The notes below the pieces were generated by a model. The model was not told where the DNA came from and made no database searches. It worked only from the letters and a program-made list of their open reading frames with translations. A DNA stretch of 64,000 nt from Hydractinia symbiolongicarpus (Eukaryota; Cnidaria; Hydrozoa; Anthoathecata; Hydractiniidae). The DNA is taken from NCBI RefSeq assembly GCF_029227915.1, contig NC_079880.1, positions 23,746,501-23,810,500 of the forward strand, given 5' to 3'. This document shows positions 50,001 through 60,932 of the stretch, in pieces; position 1 is the first letter of the stretch, and each line of letters starts with the position of its first letter. The position numbers were made by a program, and so were the translations under genes.

Positions 50001-52709
50001 GTACATTATATGACTTCGCTTGCATCGTGGATATCTTTTGTGGTTGACAAAAAAATCACTTTCCGCCATGTTTGTTACTAGAGAGAAAGTAAGGGAATGT
50101 TGAAGCTTTCAACAAATAGAGGGTGAATATTTTTATGTTAATAAGAAACAAACCAAATCTTCACGGGAAAGATCATACTATTGGTAAAAAATTATATTCT
50201 TATATTTTGTAATAGTCCATATTGATAGATAAAGAAACACAAAACACAAAAATATACCAATCAAACTGGGAATTTACAGCTCATACGACGTAAAATTTTA
50301 CGAAGACTTAGAAGAGGTCCTATTTTGAATCAAAAATTGCGTCCTTTGGAACTTTTTTACCCATATTAGACGGTAAAAACGCCCTAAAGGTTTTGTCCAT
50401 GTTTATAACGAATGGCACAAATGCTATATCTTGGGGTCAATAATTTATTAGATTCTTGAATCTCGATCTATTTCCGAACATTTTCTTGATTTCAAATGAA
50501 AGACAAATGAAAGTAATAGCCGTGGCGCCGATATAAACATGCATCATTACTTAGGACTTACTTGTATCTTGTTCAATAGGTTCTTGCGTCCAGGCTAAAT
50601 ATGCAACTTTTGGCTTCAAATGCGTAGGTTTAGCCGGGATTGTTTGACATATTCTTTCATTATGACACATCACTGAGTAACAATATTGTCCCAACATCAA
50701 AGCAACGTGACCCTCATTGAGATCACAAGCTCTTCCAATGCAGTCTTGCAGGTGAGTTGCTTTACCCAATGGCGTGTAATTACCAGCCCTCATACCGCCT
50801 AACAATGTGGCGTTGTTATATATCTTACGAGCTTGACATGTACTTGGGCGTAAAACTGGAGCTGGTTTCTCTGACAGCTTTACTGGTGGGGCGTGAACTT
50901 CTGGTGGCGCTGGTATAATCGCTAACAATATAGAAATTATCATAATAAATTTTGATGATTCAAAGATAATTTTGTAAACGTAACCTCACTACAAAGAACC
51001 TTGGTTTATGTTGAGACAGGTTGGTTATACTGACGTCTAACAGGGTTACAGTTTTGACCAATCGTAATAGCAATTCATGTCACGCGTTCATTTATACCTC
51101 GATGTTTATGTTCCCTTTCTTTTCGTCGGATGTAAGCAACCCTCGGGAACTTTTTGTTTGGTTTCGCTTTTATGGTTTGACATAACTCTTCATTATCACA
51201 ATGTACAGCGATGCAAGTAGTGTCAATCATGAAAGCTAAATCACATTGCCTGAAAGAACAACAGATTATTTAAGGAGTATTGCAAAATTTCAACCTCGTC
51301 CCCAGGGTCTTGCCTAGAGCTTTTATCAAGAACAGGTCGTTTAAAGTTTAAAGTTTACCACAGAAGAAAAGTGCGCTGGGAATAAAAGTAACAAAGAGTT
51401 TTGCATGCTCGTAAAAATTTTACCATCATAAATTATTTGTAAAACATCTTAGTGAGAAAAATATTTAATATGGATTGGTACACTTCACAATCAACTACCA
51501 TTTTTAATTTTTATACAACTCTCACCAAGTATAATTCCTACCTGATTTCACAACACAACGCGATACACATCTCCATGTTGTCAACCAAACCTAAATCAGT
51601 AAACTCTCCTCCTTTTGAACCACCTTTCAATGTGACGTTGTATAAAATGGGACTGTGCGTGCAAAGAAGTTCTTCGTATAAGTTCGCACTTTGCACGGCC
51701 ACTAAATAAATAAAAACACGATTAATGATTCGGAGCTAATCATTATTGGTCTGGTATACCTCATTTCTTGTACACCGAGAGTCTATCGAGTCATCGAAAA
51801 TTAAAGAGCTGTGCACGTTATAAGCATGTACAGGGACTTGTTTTGCTGTTGTTGCAAGAAAAATGTTGCGTGGGAAGAGAAGTAAATGTTGAACCATACG
51901 ACAATTTAAACAGAAAAAGTAAAACAAACAGGAAGGGAAGTCTGTTTCTCAGAAATTTCCTTATATTTTTTAAGGCCGAAAAACCAGGTCCTAGATGTTT
52001 TAAATAGTTAGTATTTCCAGCTTATGGTTCCTTCTGGTTTCTTATAAGAAAAAATAGTTTTTGCAGAGCCTCTGAAACAGTTAACACCGGTTATGAAATC
52101 TCAAATATTTAGAAATTTTTTGCGAACATCCTAAAATTTTGTATACTGCAAAACACCACCTTCGTCCTTAATCTCCTTTGTGTCATTGCGCTCGTCTTGT
52201 GATTGCATATCTGGGAGACTGGAACGAATTATATCTTCATCACGTGGTTCCATCGAATCAGGGTTTGGAATCACGACACGTCGGACTTTCACTAATTGCA
52301 CGTTAAAGTTTTCCGACTTCGCCGGCGTGGTCTCACAATGCTGGTCACTATAACAAGACACTGCATAGCAATGATTCTCAGGCATAAAGGCCACGTCGCA
52401 ATCTGAAACTTTACAGCACATAAGTTTACATTGATGAATATCTGTCGTGTGACCAAGGTGTGTAAACACTCCAGCTTGTTTATTGCGTCGAAAGGTATGA
52501 TTGGATAAAACGTTCTCATACGCGCAACGTTTAGGCTTGCCAAGTCTGTCAAGTATACGATTATCAAATTCTCCATGCACACAAGTTACACATATATAAA
52601 GTAAAACAATAAAATAAATTCGCAACTTTTCCTTCCATTTTCCGTGATGATAATATCTTTTATTTGAAAACATCTGTAATAATATTGTACATGTACATTT
52701 TAACTGCAT
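47091..52709 (-). CDS. Four-MANSC-domain type I membrane protein
   Basis: Nine exons: 52709-52160, 51701-51542, 51249-51098, 50921-50562, 50077-49889, 49644-49489, 48886-48796, 48012-47930 and 47212-47091 (TGA), in consistent phase for 620 residues. The first donor (GAAG|GTGGTG) is weak, so the exon 1/2 join is tentative; a second ATG at residue 13 may be the true start. A signal peptide (IYFIVLLYICVTCVHG) is followed by four eight-cysteine domains with the pattern C..C-x3-CC-x4-CDxAxM..CYxxxC..C. This matches the MANSC domain of KIAA0319 and LRP11 proteins. A transmembrane helix (WSLVYLVVSALVIGISVLG) and a Lys/Arg-rich cytoplasmic tail follow. Domain 3 lacks two of its cysteines. It is paired head-to-head with the gene at 54038-58387. 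Function is unknown; probably a cell-surface or secretory-pathway protein. Confidence 0.82.
48085..48330 (+). mobile_element. tRNA-derived SINE, family B, in MANSC gene intron
   Basis: A tRNA-like head has the A-box-like TGGTCTTGTGTTAGAGCG and the B box GGATTCAAACC (48138-48148). About 130 bases later comes CCGTAGCTCAAATGAGAGCTTAAATG, which corresponds to the central segment of family A SINEs (CGTAGCTCAAAATGAGCATT). It is located between exons 7 and 8 of the minus-strand MANSC gene. Confidence 0.65.
48532..48665. repeat. 16-bp tandem repeat
   Basis: About eight copies of CCAGAAAATATAGCTA with minor variants, inside an intron of the minus-strand MANSC gene. Adjacent units with no unique spacers rule out a CRISPR array. 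Confidence 0.9.
49051..49130. repeat. 20-bp tandem repeat
   Basis: About four copies of GGAATGATTCAAAAGAGATA with variants, in the intron between exons 6 and 7 of the minus-strand MANSC gene. Confidence 0.8.
51292..51386. repeat. Palindromic short element in MANSC intron
   Basis: Starts CAACCTCGTCCCCAGGGTCTT, the best match to the family terminus. The far end (GTGCGCTGGGAATAAAAG) is a decayed inverted copy. It lies in the intron between exons 2 and 3 of the minus-strand MANSC gene. Confidence 0.6.
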
Positions 52710-53240
52710 TTCTTATTAAATCCACCAATACAAATCCTTATCTATTAATAAATAGCCAATCAAAATCCTTCATATTAAACTATCCTTTATTAAAAACAAC
52801 TGAAATTAATATCCTTTGGCGCAAATGTTTCATGTACCTCCTTGTGAAGATTTATTCCAGTTGCTTCAGTTGAAATATTTTCCGAATTTAGTATTCATCA
52901 AAAGAGTTTGGAAGGCAACTAAAAAATTGTTTAGCTTAGCCATGTGTTTCAAATTGCGTTGAACGCCGCATTCTGTGTAAACGCTTCACTGCGCTCAAAG
53001 TTTGCAACATAAAATTCAATTATTCTGCTCAAAAAACAAAAAGATTCAACTTCTGTATTTTTACAAAAAAATATGATGAAGTAACAATTGTTTTTGCTCT
53101 CAAACAAATCGTTTTAATCTCTTATATATCCATATTTTGTTTGTCACACTGACTGATTTCACGTTACGAATGCACAAAATATTTTCGGCGGAAAAAAACA
53201 ATGCAACATTTTTTAACGATGCTTAACTTTTTCATCAATT

Positions 53241-53332
53241 TAACCTCGTTTCTAGGGCTTTTTGTCATTTTAATAAAATTTTGTTGCTTATTTAATAGCG
53301 ACTAAAAGAACAAGAAGCCCGGGGACGAAGAT
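53241..53332. repeat. Palindromic short element
   Basis: AACCTCGTTTCTAGGGCTTT at the left, AAGAAGCCCGGGGACGAAG at the right. Flanks TCATCAATT and TCATTAATT are near-identical nine-base direct repeats, a possible target duplication. Confidence 0.7.
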
Positions 53333-53650
53333 GTCATTAATTAATCCACTACGAAGGATGCTGTGGTAGTACTGAGTACAATTAAGAAAATCACCTTGAA
53401 AGAATTGACCATAAGATATCATTTTAACTATTTCTCCTCTTACATAAAACAATACTCGATACTGCATATTTGGTTTATTCCTGTTTTGTGTAACCTACGT
53501 GCGTTTTTTGAATCTTTAAATCTTGAATGTTTAAATGTGGTAACATGTGTTAACAACAGAGTAGAGACTTTACTGTGCAGGAGACGTGTACTTTTGTTTA
53601 TCGCTTCCTTTGCTGTTTCGAACAATCGCTTTTATCTGCTCTCTTCGATT

Positions 53651-53726
53651 TCCTTCCCAAAGCTTCTTCTCGCTTTTGGTGCGTGTGAAACAAAACGAAA
53701 AGGAGCCTGGGAACAAGATTGCAAAT
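53651..53726. repeat. Palindromic-family element, decayed
   Basis: CTTCCCAAAGCTTCTTCTCG at the left and AAGGAGCCTGGGAACAAGATTG at the right are degenerate inverted ends of the same family. Confidence 0.45.
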
Positions 53727-54037
53727 AACATGTGTGTTTGAGTTAACGGAAGTTGCAATTATTAAAAAAAAAATTTTGTAAACCTTTCAACAACAATCTG
53801 TTGAGTGAGACAATTTGAATTTTTGGCGCTTAAAGTTATATTTACACCGAAAGCTTTCTCGTATTAATTTGTTTGACATTTCATTGTTTAAAACCACCCG
53901 TTCAGTGAATATGCGTAAATTAAATCAGACCTTAACTGCGCATACTTCGGCAGAATAAAAATGGTGGAGTGAGCTACACAGAAATTATGCAGAAATCGAA
54001 AGCTCAAAGAATGTGGCGAGGATAGCTTAGATTTAAA

Positions 54038-57000
54038 ATGGCGAGAAGTTTAATTTTATTGTGTAAGTTTGCTGCTGATAATTTTCCCTTTTTTTAATGG
54101 TGCAGGTTATACAGAAAGGGGAGACTTTACCTAAGTCAAGAGCGGTATTCAAATAAATTTCATGCGTTGATTCACTTAGACTGTGTTTTTGTTCTTGTGT
54201 CCAGTAGAAAATACCTTCAATTTGCATCTGTTCTGTAAGCGTTTGTATATTTTCTGTCTGCGCTTGATATACTTTCCAAGTAAAGTTTTAAAGAAGTTTA
54301 ATCTTACTTTTTCCTGCATTTCAAGGTTTTATTGTTGTTGTTCGTGGGCATACTATCTTAGAAGAATTTTACTGTAAAGATTCAAATGTAGAATATGGTA
54401 AATCGTTAAGAGGTGGGAACGCAGCTGGTCTGTTTGATAATTATGGTAGAACGAAGAACATACAGGTACTTTTATTACATCATGCTGAGTTAGTATGTCA
54501 ATTAAAAGCTCAATTCATGCACCTAGATTTGAATGAGATGATTTTTATTATTATTTTTATTCCGAATATTTATAGCCACTTAAGTGTTGGAAACACTGTT
54601 ATGAATGTGGTTCTGTGTTCAGAATGTATACATCAGGTACACAGCGGCATTGCCCCATATTTCCCCGACATGTCTTGGGTTGACTCAAGCTGTGGTTGAC
54701 CCGACACATGCTAAACATGCCCGCGCTGTGGACCGAACCACGGACCTTGTGATTGCGAAGCGAACTGAATAACAACAAGGCCACCCGCCATTACCATTTT
54801 CTAGTGAGCTATACCATTTCATTTACAGCGGAGGTTAACTTATTACGGAGGATGTGTATTTAAAATGTTTTTTGAAACTACCATTTACGTTAGCTTTCGT
54901 CCAAATCAATTTGGTCACCAAAATTCGTAATTTAAGAACATCCTGTTAATAGACGAAAACTCCCAATCCCTTTACACGTGAAAAAAACGTACTACAAGAT
55001 TTTTAACGTGCTTGCCATGCGCACAAACCGGTTCGCGACTAGCTTAGTCCTGAAAACAAAACTGATACCTTACATTGAAGGAAAATTCGAATCAGCAACT
55101 TCGAGAGAACAAATACTTTTTTACCGATTCGTCATCGTCTCCAATCAAATATTATATATCTATGTATTATATTTAAATGCAGCCCTTTTTTTGCAACGTC
55201 GTATTTTCTCATTTTAGGAATGTGCGATGAAATGTTGTGAAAACAAAAAATGTAAAGTAGCAGTCATGGACGGACGAACTAAGATTTGTATGGGCGTGCG
55301 CTGTTTCAACACATCATCTTGTGAAACTGTACCAGCAGCGAAAGGAGAAGATGATTTACAGATTGCTCACATCTCACCGAATACACGTGGTAACATCACT
55401 GTGGGTACGTGTAAACAATAAAGTTCATTTTTTATTGTAAACATTTATGCACCGCGTAGCCTTGTCTGATTGGAGAAGTTTGATCTTTCGTTATGGTACT
55501 TTTTAAAAACAGGATTTGGCAAGAATTATTTTCGCGTGAACCAAATATTTACTATTTATTTATTTATTTATTTTATTAGAACATTATTAGAATAAATACA
55601 TGTTCCTTTGTGATTTAAAGTGAAATTGTATTAAAACTCGCAAAATTTTCGTTAGGTTTCTTTTCAAAACTGTGTAGGCTTATGTATCCTACAGTCTCAC
55701 AAAAACAACTAAATATCCACCGCAACATTACCTGCATATTTCACTATAGATACGAAAACGAAGAAGTTGAAATCTCATGAAGTCGAAGCAAGATGTCCAC
55801 AAAATGAGATTATGTACAACATGAAGTTAACTGGAGGTTTACAAGCAGGAAAGTTTACTGACATTGGACGTGTAAAAAGTATTAAGACATGCGTGAGGTA
55901 TTGTTGTGGGGACGCGGTCGATTGTGATCTAGCGTTTATGCTTGGAAAAAGGTACGTAGATGATCATGACACTGTCTTTGGAGGATTTCTTAGAGCAATT
56001 AGATCTTTAAGGCTTGTTTCCACTTAAACAAAATTTGTCGAAAAAGATTGCTTCTAACTTTTTGTCCATTGACGCCGATTGATTCGACCATTTTCGGGAC
56101 AACCCGTCCTTAGTTAATACCATATTTGCGGTCATTCAGGGGTGATTACCGAAGTTAAGGCTACCAAATGTTCGAGGCTACCAAAAGGTTTAACATCAAC
56201 ACGGTTTTCAAAGATGCTTCACTATGTTTAAGAATTATAGAGGTGAAATGTGTCCTTCATTGACATTTCAATGAAAGTTTTCAACCGTTTGTAAAGGGGT
56301 TTTAATATACAAACTTTAATTTCTTTCAGATGTTACTTAGTAAAATGTTATAGTGAGGAGAAATGTGCTCCTCTACCTGCTTCAGATTATGGTTTTGAAC
56401 AAAAGATGGCATTTGTATCGCCATGGTTGTTTGACAAGAGAAAGAAAATTAGTAAGTTTAGAAGTTACTGTAGGTCACAGAAATGAATTTACTATAATGG
56501 ACACTATTTCAAACTCGTGAGGGTACTGGGGAAATTAGTACTACCTCAAGTGTGTTGACAGGTACTGGCTTCATGTGGTCTTTACATGAAGCAGTCATGA
56601 CAGTGGATTTGCTGCAATTTTTCTCACTTTTAATTATGTCTATTTATGACGTCATCAAAATTTTGCTCGGATTTCATGTCTTTTATCTTTCATAATTATG
56701 AGATCTCTGTGCTGCGTTGTCTTAATTTAACGACTTCTATATGGCCCCAGTTATTTTCTCATGTTTGGTGAGACAGATTTACTCATGCTTGACCAACTTG
56801 ATTATTTATTTATTTCTAGTAAAAGTACCATCAGGTCTGCAACCACATCATATGCAGTGTACACAATCCAAAGTGTACACGGGTTCCAAACTGTTAGGAG
56901 GTAACGATGCTGGAAGGTTCACACATGTTGGAAAAGTTGGCAAGATGCATATCTGTTCAAGACAGTGTTGTGAAGATCAAAACTGTGATTTAGCGTATGT

Positions 57001-58387
57001 ATTTAGTGTATGAATTTAATGTATGAATTTGGTGTATAAATTTTGATTTAGAAAGTTAGAACAATCAACCCAAGCAAGAAATCTTCTACATAAACTTTTA
57101 ACAGACATGTTCTCACAAATTTTTATTTTCTTTAAAAATAAAGAATTTTCGTCAGAAATATTGTTAATCTCGATACTTTCTTTTGCAGATACATGTTCGG
57201 CAAAGACTGTTTTCTTGTAAAATGTCTGGACGAAAAAAATTGTCGAGTTGTTCCAGATGAAGATTTGAGGAAAAGTAAATCCACCTCGTTAACACCATCC
57301 TTTGATAAACAAGTTCAATATGTGATCAAAAGAAAATACGGTGTCAAGTTAGACGAAGGTATCATGTTTTTAAGATAGTAAACATTATATACTGTACTTC
57401 CACGTATTAACGTCATAGTCTAAATTTTGAAGATATGGATAGCAGAATTACTATCGTTCTGCAATATTGTTTATAAAATTCCATTTTTAACTGGTGTACC
57501 TTTTCACTTTCATTCATAAACAACGCCCAGTTAACACCACAGAACAGTAAACGCTACAGCATTTAGATTATGCAACCTCCATCATATTACTTTCCCACTA
57601 ATTTTACTACTTAAAATTTTTAGCTGGCAACATTGAAGAAAAGAAAGATGGCTGTCACCTTGATGGTCGTATTCGCAACAGCACAGTTCTCGAACGCGGT
57701 ATGTTATCTGGGCGGTTAAAAACACAACATGGCGTAAACAAAGCCAAACATTGCATAGAAAGATGTTGTGGTGAGCAGAAATGTCACGTGGCTCTCATGT
57801 TAGGTGAAATATGCTATTCAATGGAATGTGCTGATGCAGCTTCATGTAAACCAAAACCTGCTCCGGACATCATCAAACATCAGAATCCAGTGGTAGCGTA
57901 TGTAAAAAGAGGCACAATAACAATGGGTAATTCAGTTTTTGAATTTTCAAAAAATGATTGGTAAAAAACATGTTAGGTCCAGACTTTCAGCATGACTTTT
58001 CAATGAATCAGAGTAGAATTAAATCTGATCCTGTCAGGGCTTTTTGTTTCACCATTTTATCTTTGCGTTCGGGGATGATAAATTTAAGTGCGCAAATGAA
58101 AGATAAAAGAAGATGAAATCTCTTGCTTTGGTACATGGACATGAAATGTGTTTTCATCCCTGCAGTGCTCGTGTGGCAACTAAATACTGCGTGATATTTC
58201 TAAAAAAATTTTTAGAGTTACAATGTGCAATAGAGGTAACAGATACATTATGTTTATCTTTCAGCACCTTCAAGCTAGCAAGGATGACGCAGAAGGTGAA
58301 AAACAACTTCAAAGAGAACAAAGATATTTTTTAAATTATTTTATGTTACCTATTATTTGTTTATTTGTTTATTTGTTTTATAAATAA
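54038..58387 (+). CDS. Four-MANSC-domain protein with C-terminal hydrophobic anchor
   Basis: Nine exons: 54038-54062, 54326-54465, 55218-55404, 55750-55951, 56330-56451, 56820-56994, 57189-57358, 57624-57926 and 58275-58387 (TAA), all GT/AG and in phase for 478 residues. The signal peptide MARSLILLCFIVVVRG is split by intron 1. Four complete eight-cysteine MANSC-type domains follow, encoded by exons 2+3, 4+5, 6+7 and 8. A charged stretch (KDDAEGEKQLQREQR) leads to the hydrophobic end YFLNYFMLPIICLFVYLFYK. With only YK after the hydrophobic run, it could be a tail anchor or a GPI-addition signal. The last acceptor is CTTCAAG|CT; the stronger-looking TTTCAG upstream would give a stop after four codons. 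It is the divergent paralogue of the gene at 47091-52709, without its cytoplasmic tail. Confidence 0.85.
54597..54793 (-). mobile_element. tRNA-derived SINE, family C, in MANSC gene intron 2
   Basis: On the minus strand: GGTGGCCTTGTTGTTATTCAG (A-box-like region), TTCGCTTCGCAATCACAAGG and the B box GTGGTTCGGTCC (plus-strand GGACCGAACC at 54730-54739). A body with repeated GGGTCAACC/GGTTGACCC-type segments follows. It lies in intron 2 of the plus-strand MANSC gene. Confidence 0.6.
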
Positions 58388-58388
58388 A
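58383..58388 (+). promoter_or_regulatory. Poly(A) signal overlapping the stop codon
   Basis: AATAAA at 58383-58388 contains the TAA stop codon (58385-58387) of the plus-strand MANSC gene. The 3' UTR could then be only about 20 bases unless a later signal is used. Confidence 0.5.
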
Positions 58389-58555
58389 ATTTTGTTTATT
58401 TCGTAAAAACGCAGCATAAATTTTTATTTGTAAATAAATGTGAAGAAAATTAAATGTGAAATGATGAAATTTTGACTTATTTAAAGCATTGTTAGCCGGA
58501 TCGTTGTTTTGCAGTGCTCGTTTCTAGACCTTGTGGAATAACAAGCGTTGATTTC

Positions 58556-58652
58556 CAACCTCAATCCCAGGACCTGTTGTCTCTTTGTGCATATGGGACG
58601 GCAATAAGCACAGCGTCGATGGGAGACAAAAAGCCCTGGAAGCAAGGTAGCT
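58556..58652. repeat. Palindromic short element, same subfamily as 26001-26125
   Basis: CAACCTCAATCCCAGGACCT at the left and GACAAAAAGCCCTGGAAGC at the right. The interior shares CTGTTGTCTCTTT, GCATATNGGACG and CAGCGTCGATG with 26001-26125. Confidence 0.7.
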
Positions 58653-59845
58653 GATCTCAGATAAGATAAATCAACTGTCAAAAACTGATCATAAACTGTC
58701 CCATTGTTAGAACCTATAGCTCCTGGTTGCTTGGTTGTTAGGAAAAGTGTTCTTTAGGTTATCGAAAGAGAATTGATTTAACTGACTATCGGTGCCAAGC
58801 ATTGACCATCTAGGTCCCTTCTTTGCCCACCAATTGCAACTGAAATTCTAGAAAGCTCTTCTTTGGTTATGTTGTAAACTGAACTGATGCTCGAAAAAAT
58901 GTCGGCTTTGTTCCGGGCTGGATTACAAACAAGTTTGACATACTGTGTGTAGACTAACATGGTGTCAATGGAATACGTCTTCCAAGTTTGGGGGTTAAGT
59001 TACGAGATGAAACTGTTAGCTAAGGAAACTAAAATTTATCTGTAAAATAAAGAAGGTTTAAAAAGCAACGAAAACTGAATGATCCATTATTTGTTAATTT
59101 TAACATGAAAGCTAAGGACAAAAACAGAGCCCAAAACTTAAATCAACACAGTCAAGATATTAGAATTCCATTGCAAAAATAGGCCGGATTTTAAAGCTCG
59201 TTCCACGAGGGACAGTACAGAGTTGGAGCTAATGAGAGAGAGGTCGTTAGTGCGGCTTTTATTAGTTTTTTTTTGTATATGAAATATAAGCTTTTATCGA
59301 ACTGAAGTAACTAATATAAAACATACAAAGCTTTAGAAGCCTGTCGCATGGTGATTCTGTTTGACCACTTTAAGAAGAAAATCGACCTTTTTGCAAGAAT
59401 ATAGAAGCTCCTTGCCAAGACGTCTTCGGCGCTTTGCAAAGATCTGCATGTATGATGGAGCTCAAAATACGCATGATATACAGCTGTACAGAAGGCTGTT
59501 CAAAAAGATGTGCGCTATGAGATGTGAGCAAATATTCTAAAGTGAGTCTCTCAACTCATTCTCAAATGAGTCGTTGGTGTAGGAGTTCGGGCGAAATCAA
59601 CTGTTGAAGTGTCCCTGATTTAACGAAATTCAATGGTTTGAGTTTTTTATTTTTTCACTCATTCTGGGGTTTTTTCAAATTTTTTATAGATTAGCAAAAT
59701 AATTGAGAAACACGGCTCCTTTTCATATTCAATGAACCAACTAAAGAATTAAAGATGTTATAACATTTATATTATTAACAATTATCATCACGATATCATC
59801 AAATTCACGACAAATATATTTAGTTCATATATGTGTCTAAATGCT
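58653..59845. other. Intergenic, no gene seen
   Basis: Open frames of about 60 codons only, none with support from splice sites or domains. Confidence 0.4.
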
Positions 59846-60110
59846 TAGATTTACTGCGTAGCTATCACTTAGTGCTTCGATTTACGACGTAACCATCACG
59901 TAACACTTAGATTTACGACGTAACCATCACGTAACACTTAGATTTACGACGTAACCATCACGTCACACTTAGATTTACGACACAGCTATCTCGTTAAGTA
60001 CTTAGGTTTACGACTTAACCATCACGTAACACTTAGGTTTACTACGTGCTATCTCGGTTTACGTCGTACATATCACTTTAAGCACTTGGTAGCTATCACG
60101 CTGAGTACTT
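59846..60110. repeat. 31-bp minisatellite
   Basis: Repeats of a unit close to CTTAGATTTACGACGTAACC + ATCACGTAACA. The three central copies (about 59907-59975) are almost identical and the flanking copies are decayed and shortened (CACTTAGGTTTACTACG, GGTTTACGTCGTACATATCAC). No coding potential. Confidence 0.85.
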
Positions 60111-60692
60111 TGTAAAGAAAATTTGAATATCAGAAAAAATTGACATTTCTGTTCGGGGGACTCTTCTAGATTCTAGAAAGACTTGATATAAACATAACTG
60201 GACTGATTATGGCGACAGTTGAACGCGGCATATATTTAAGAAAACTTTTGTTTAAAGTCGACACTAAAAGTTGAAATTTTAGCACCATAATATTTGTGTT
60301 TATTTTGTCTTTGTTCTATGCTATTTTATATTATACTTGCATGTTATCTATGTTTCCCTCTTGTTTTTATTTGCATGTCGAATTGCAACGTGTTGTAAAT
60401 TAATTATAATGAAAAGGTTATCAAAACAAAAAAATCCAACAAATATATAAAACAGATTGTAGTTTTAAAACATTGTAGATAACGCAGAAATATGTTGTAA
60501 GTATATCAAAGTTAGAAATTTTTTTTATTGTGGAATATTATTTGAGAAAACTTTTATCAAACTCGACATGGTGCATTGATAGCTAGTAGCTAAAAGTAAG
60601 TTTTTTAGAAGAACCTAGCAAAGCTAAAATTTTATTTTAACTTTAAGTCGAAGTAAGCATTTAGCTGTTTTAACCGGGACATATATCATTTG

Positions 60693-60932
60693 TGGAGCCG
60701 CAGTTTTGTGGTTACTCTCGCACTTTGGGGAGATAGCACACTGTGTGGGCTGTTGGATGTTACAGGAAGTTGTCTGGTAGACTGTGGATGCTAATTAGTC
60801 CTGCGTAGCTCAAAATGAGCATTAAATACTGTAGGACTCCCCATCTAATTCATGGCCCCTCCCCTATGGTATATCCCACATTAATTGTGAGCCTAGCCAT
60901 GTAAAATATGCACATTTAAATATCTATTACAA
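60693..60932 (+). mobile_element. tRNA-derived SINE, family A, 5' decayed
   Basis: Second copy of the SINE at 9328-9675, in the opposite orientation. Shared blocks include GGGGAGATAGCACACTGTGT, TGCGTAGCTCAAAATGAGC, ATTAAATACT and CATGTAAAATATGCACAT. The tRNA-like head has lost part of its A/B-box region. Confidence 0.75.

Larger units (their letters stand above)
52710..54037. promoter_or_regulatory. Divergent promoter interval between the two MANSC genes
   Basis: The two MANSC genes start 1.3 kb apart on opposite strands, so both promoters must lie here. I see no clear shared palindromic site or TATA box. Two palindromic short elements (53241-53332 and 53651-53726) sit within it. Confidence 0.5.

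Noticed and set aside
58113-58334. 73-codon frame ending in KENKDIF as the last exon of the MANSC gene
   Set aside because: The phase-consistent acceptor at 58274/58275 gives a different frame with a charged linker and a hydrophobic terminus, which fits the membrane-protein layout.
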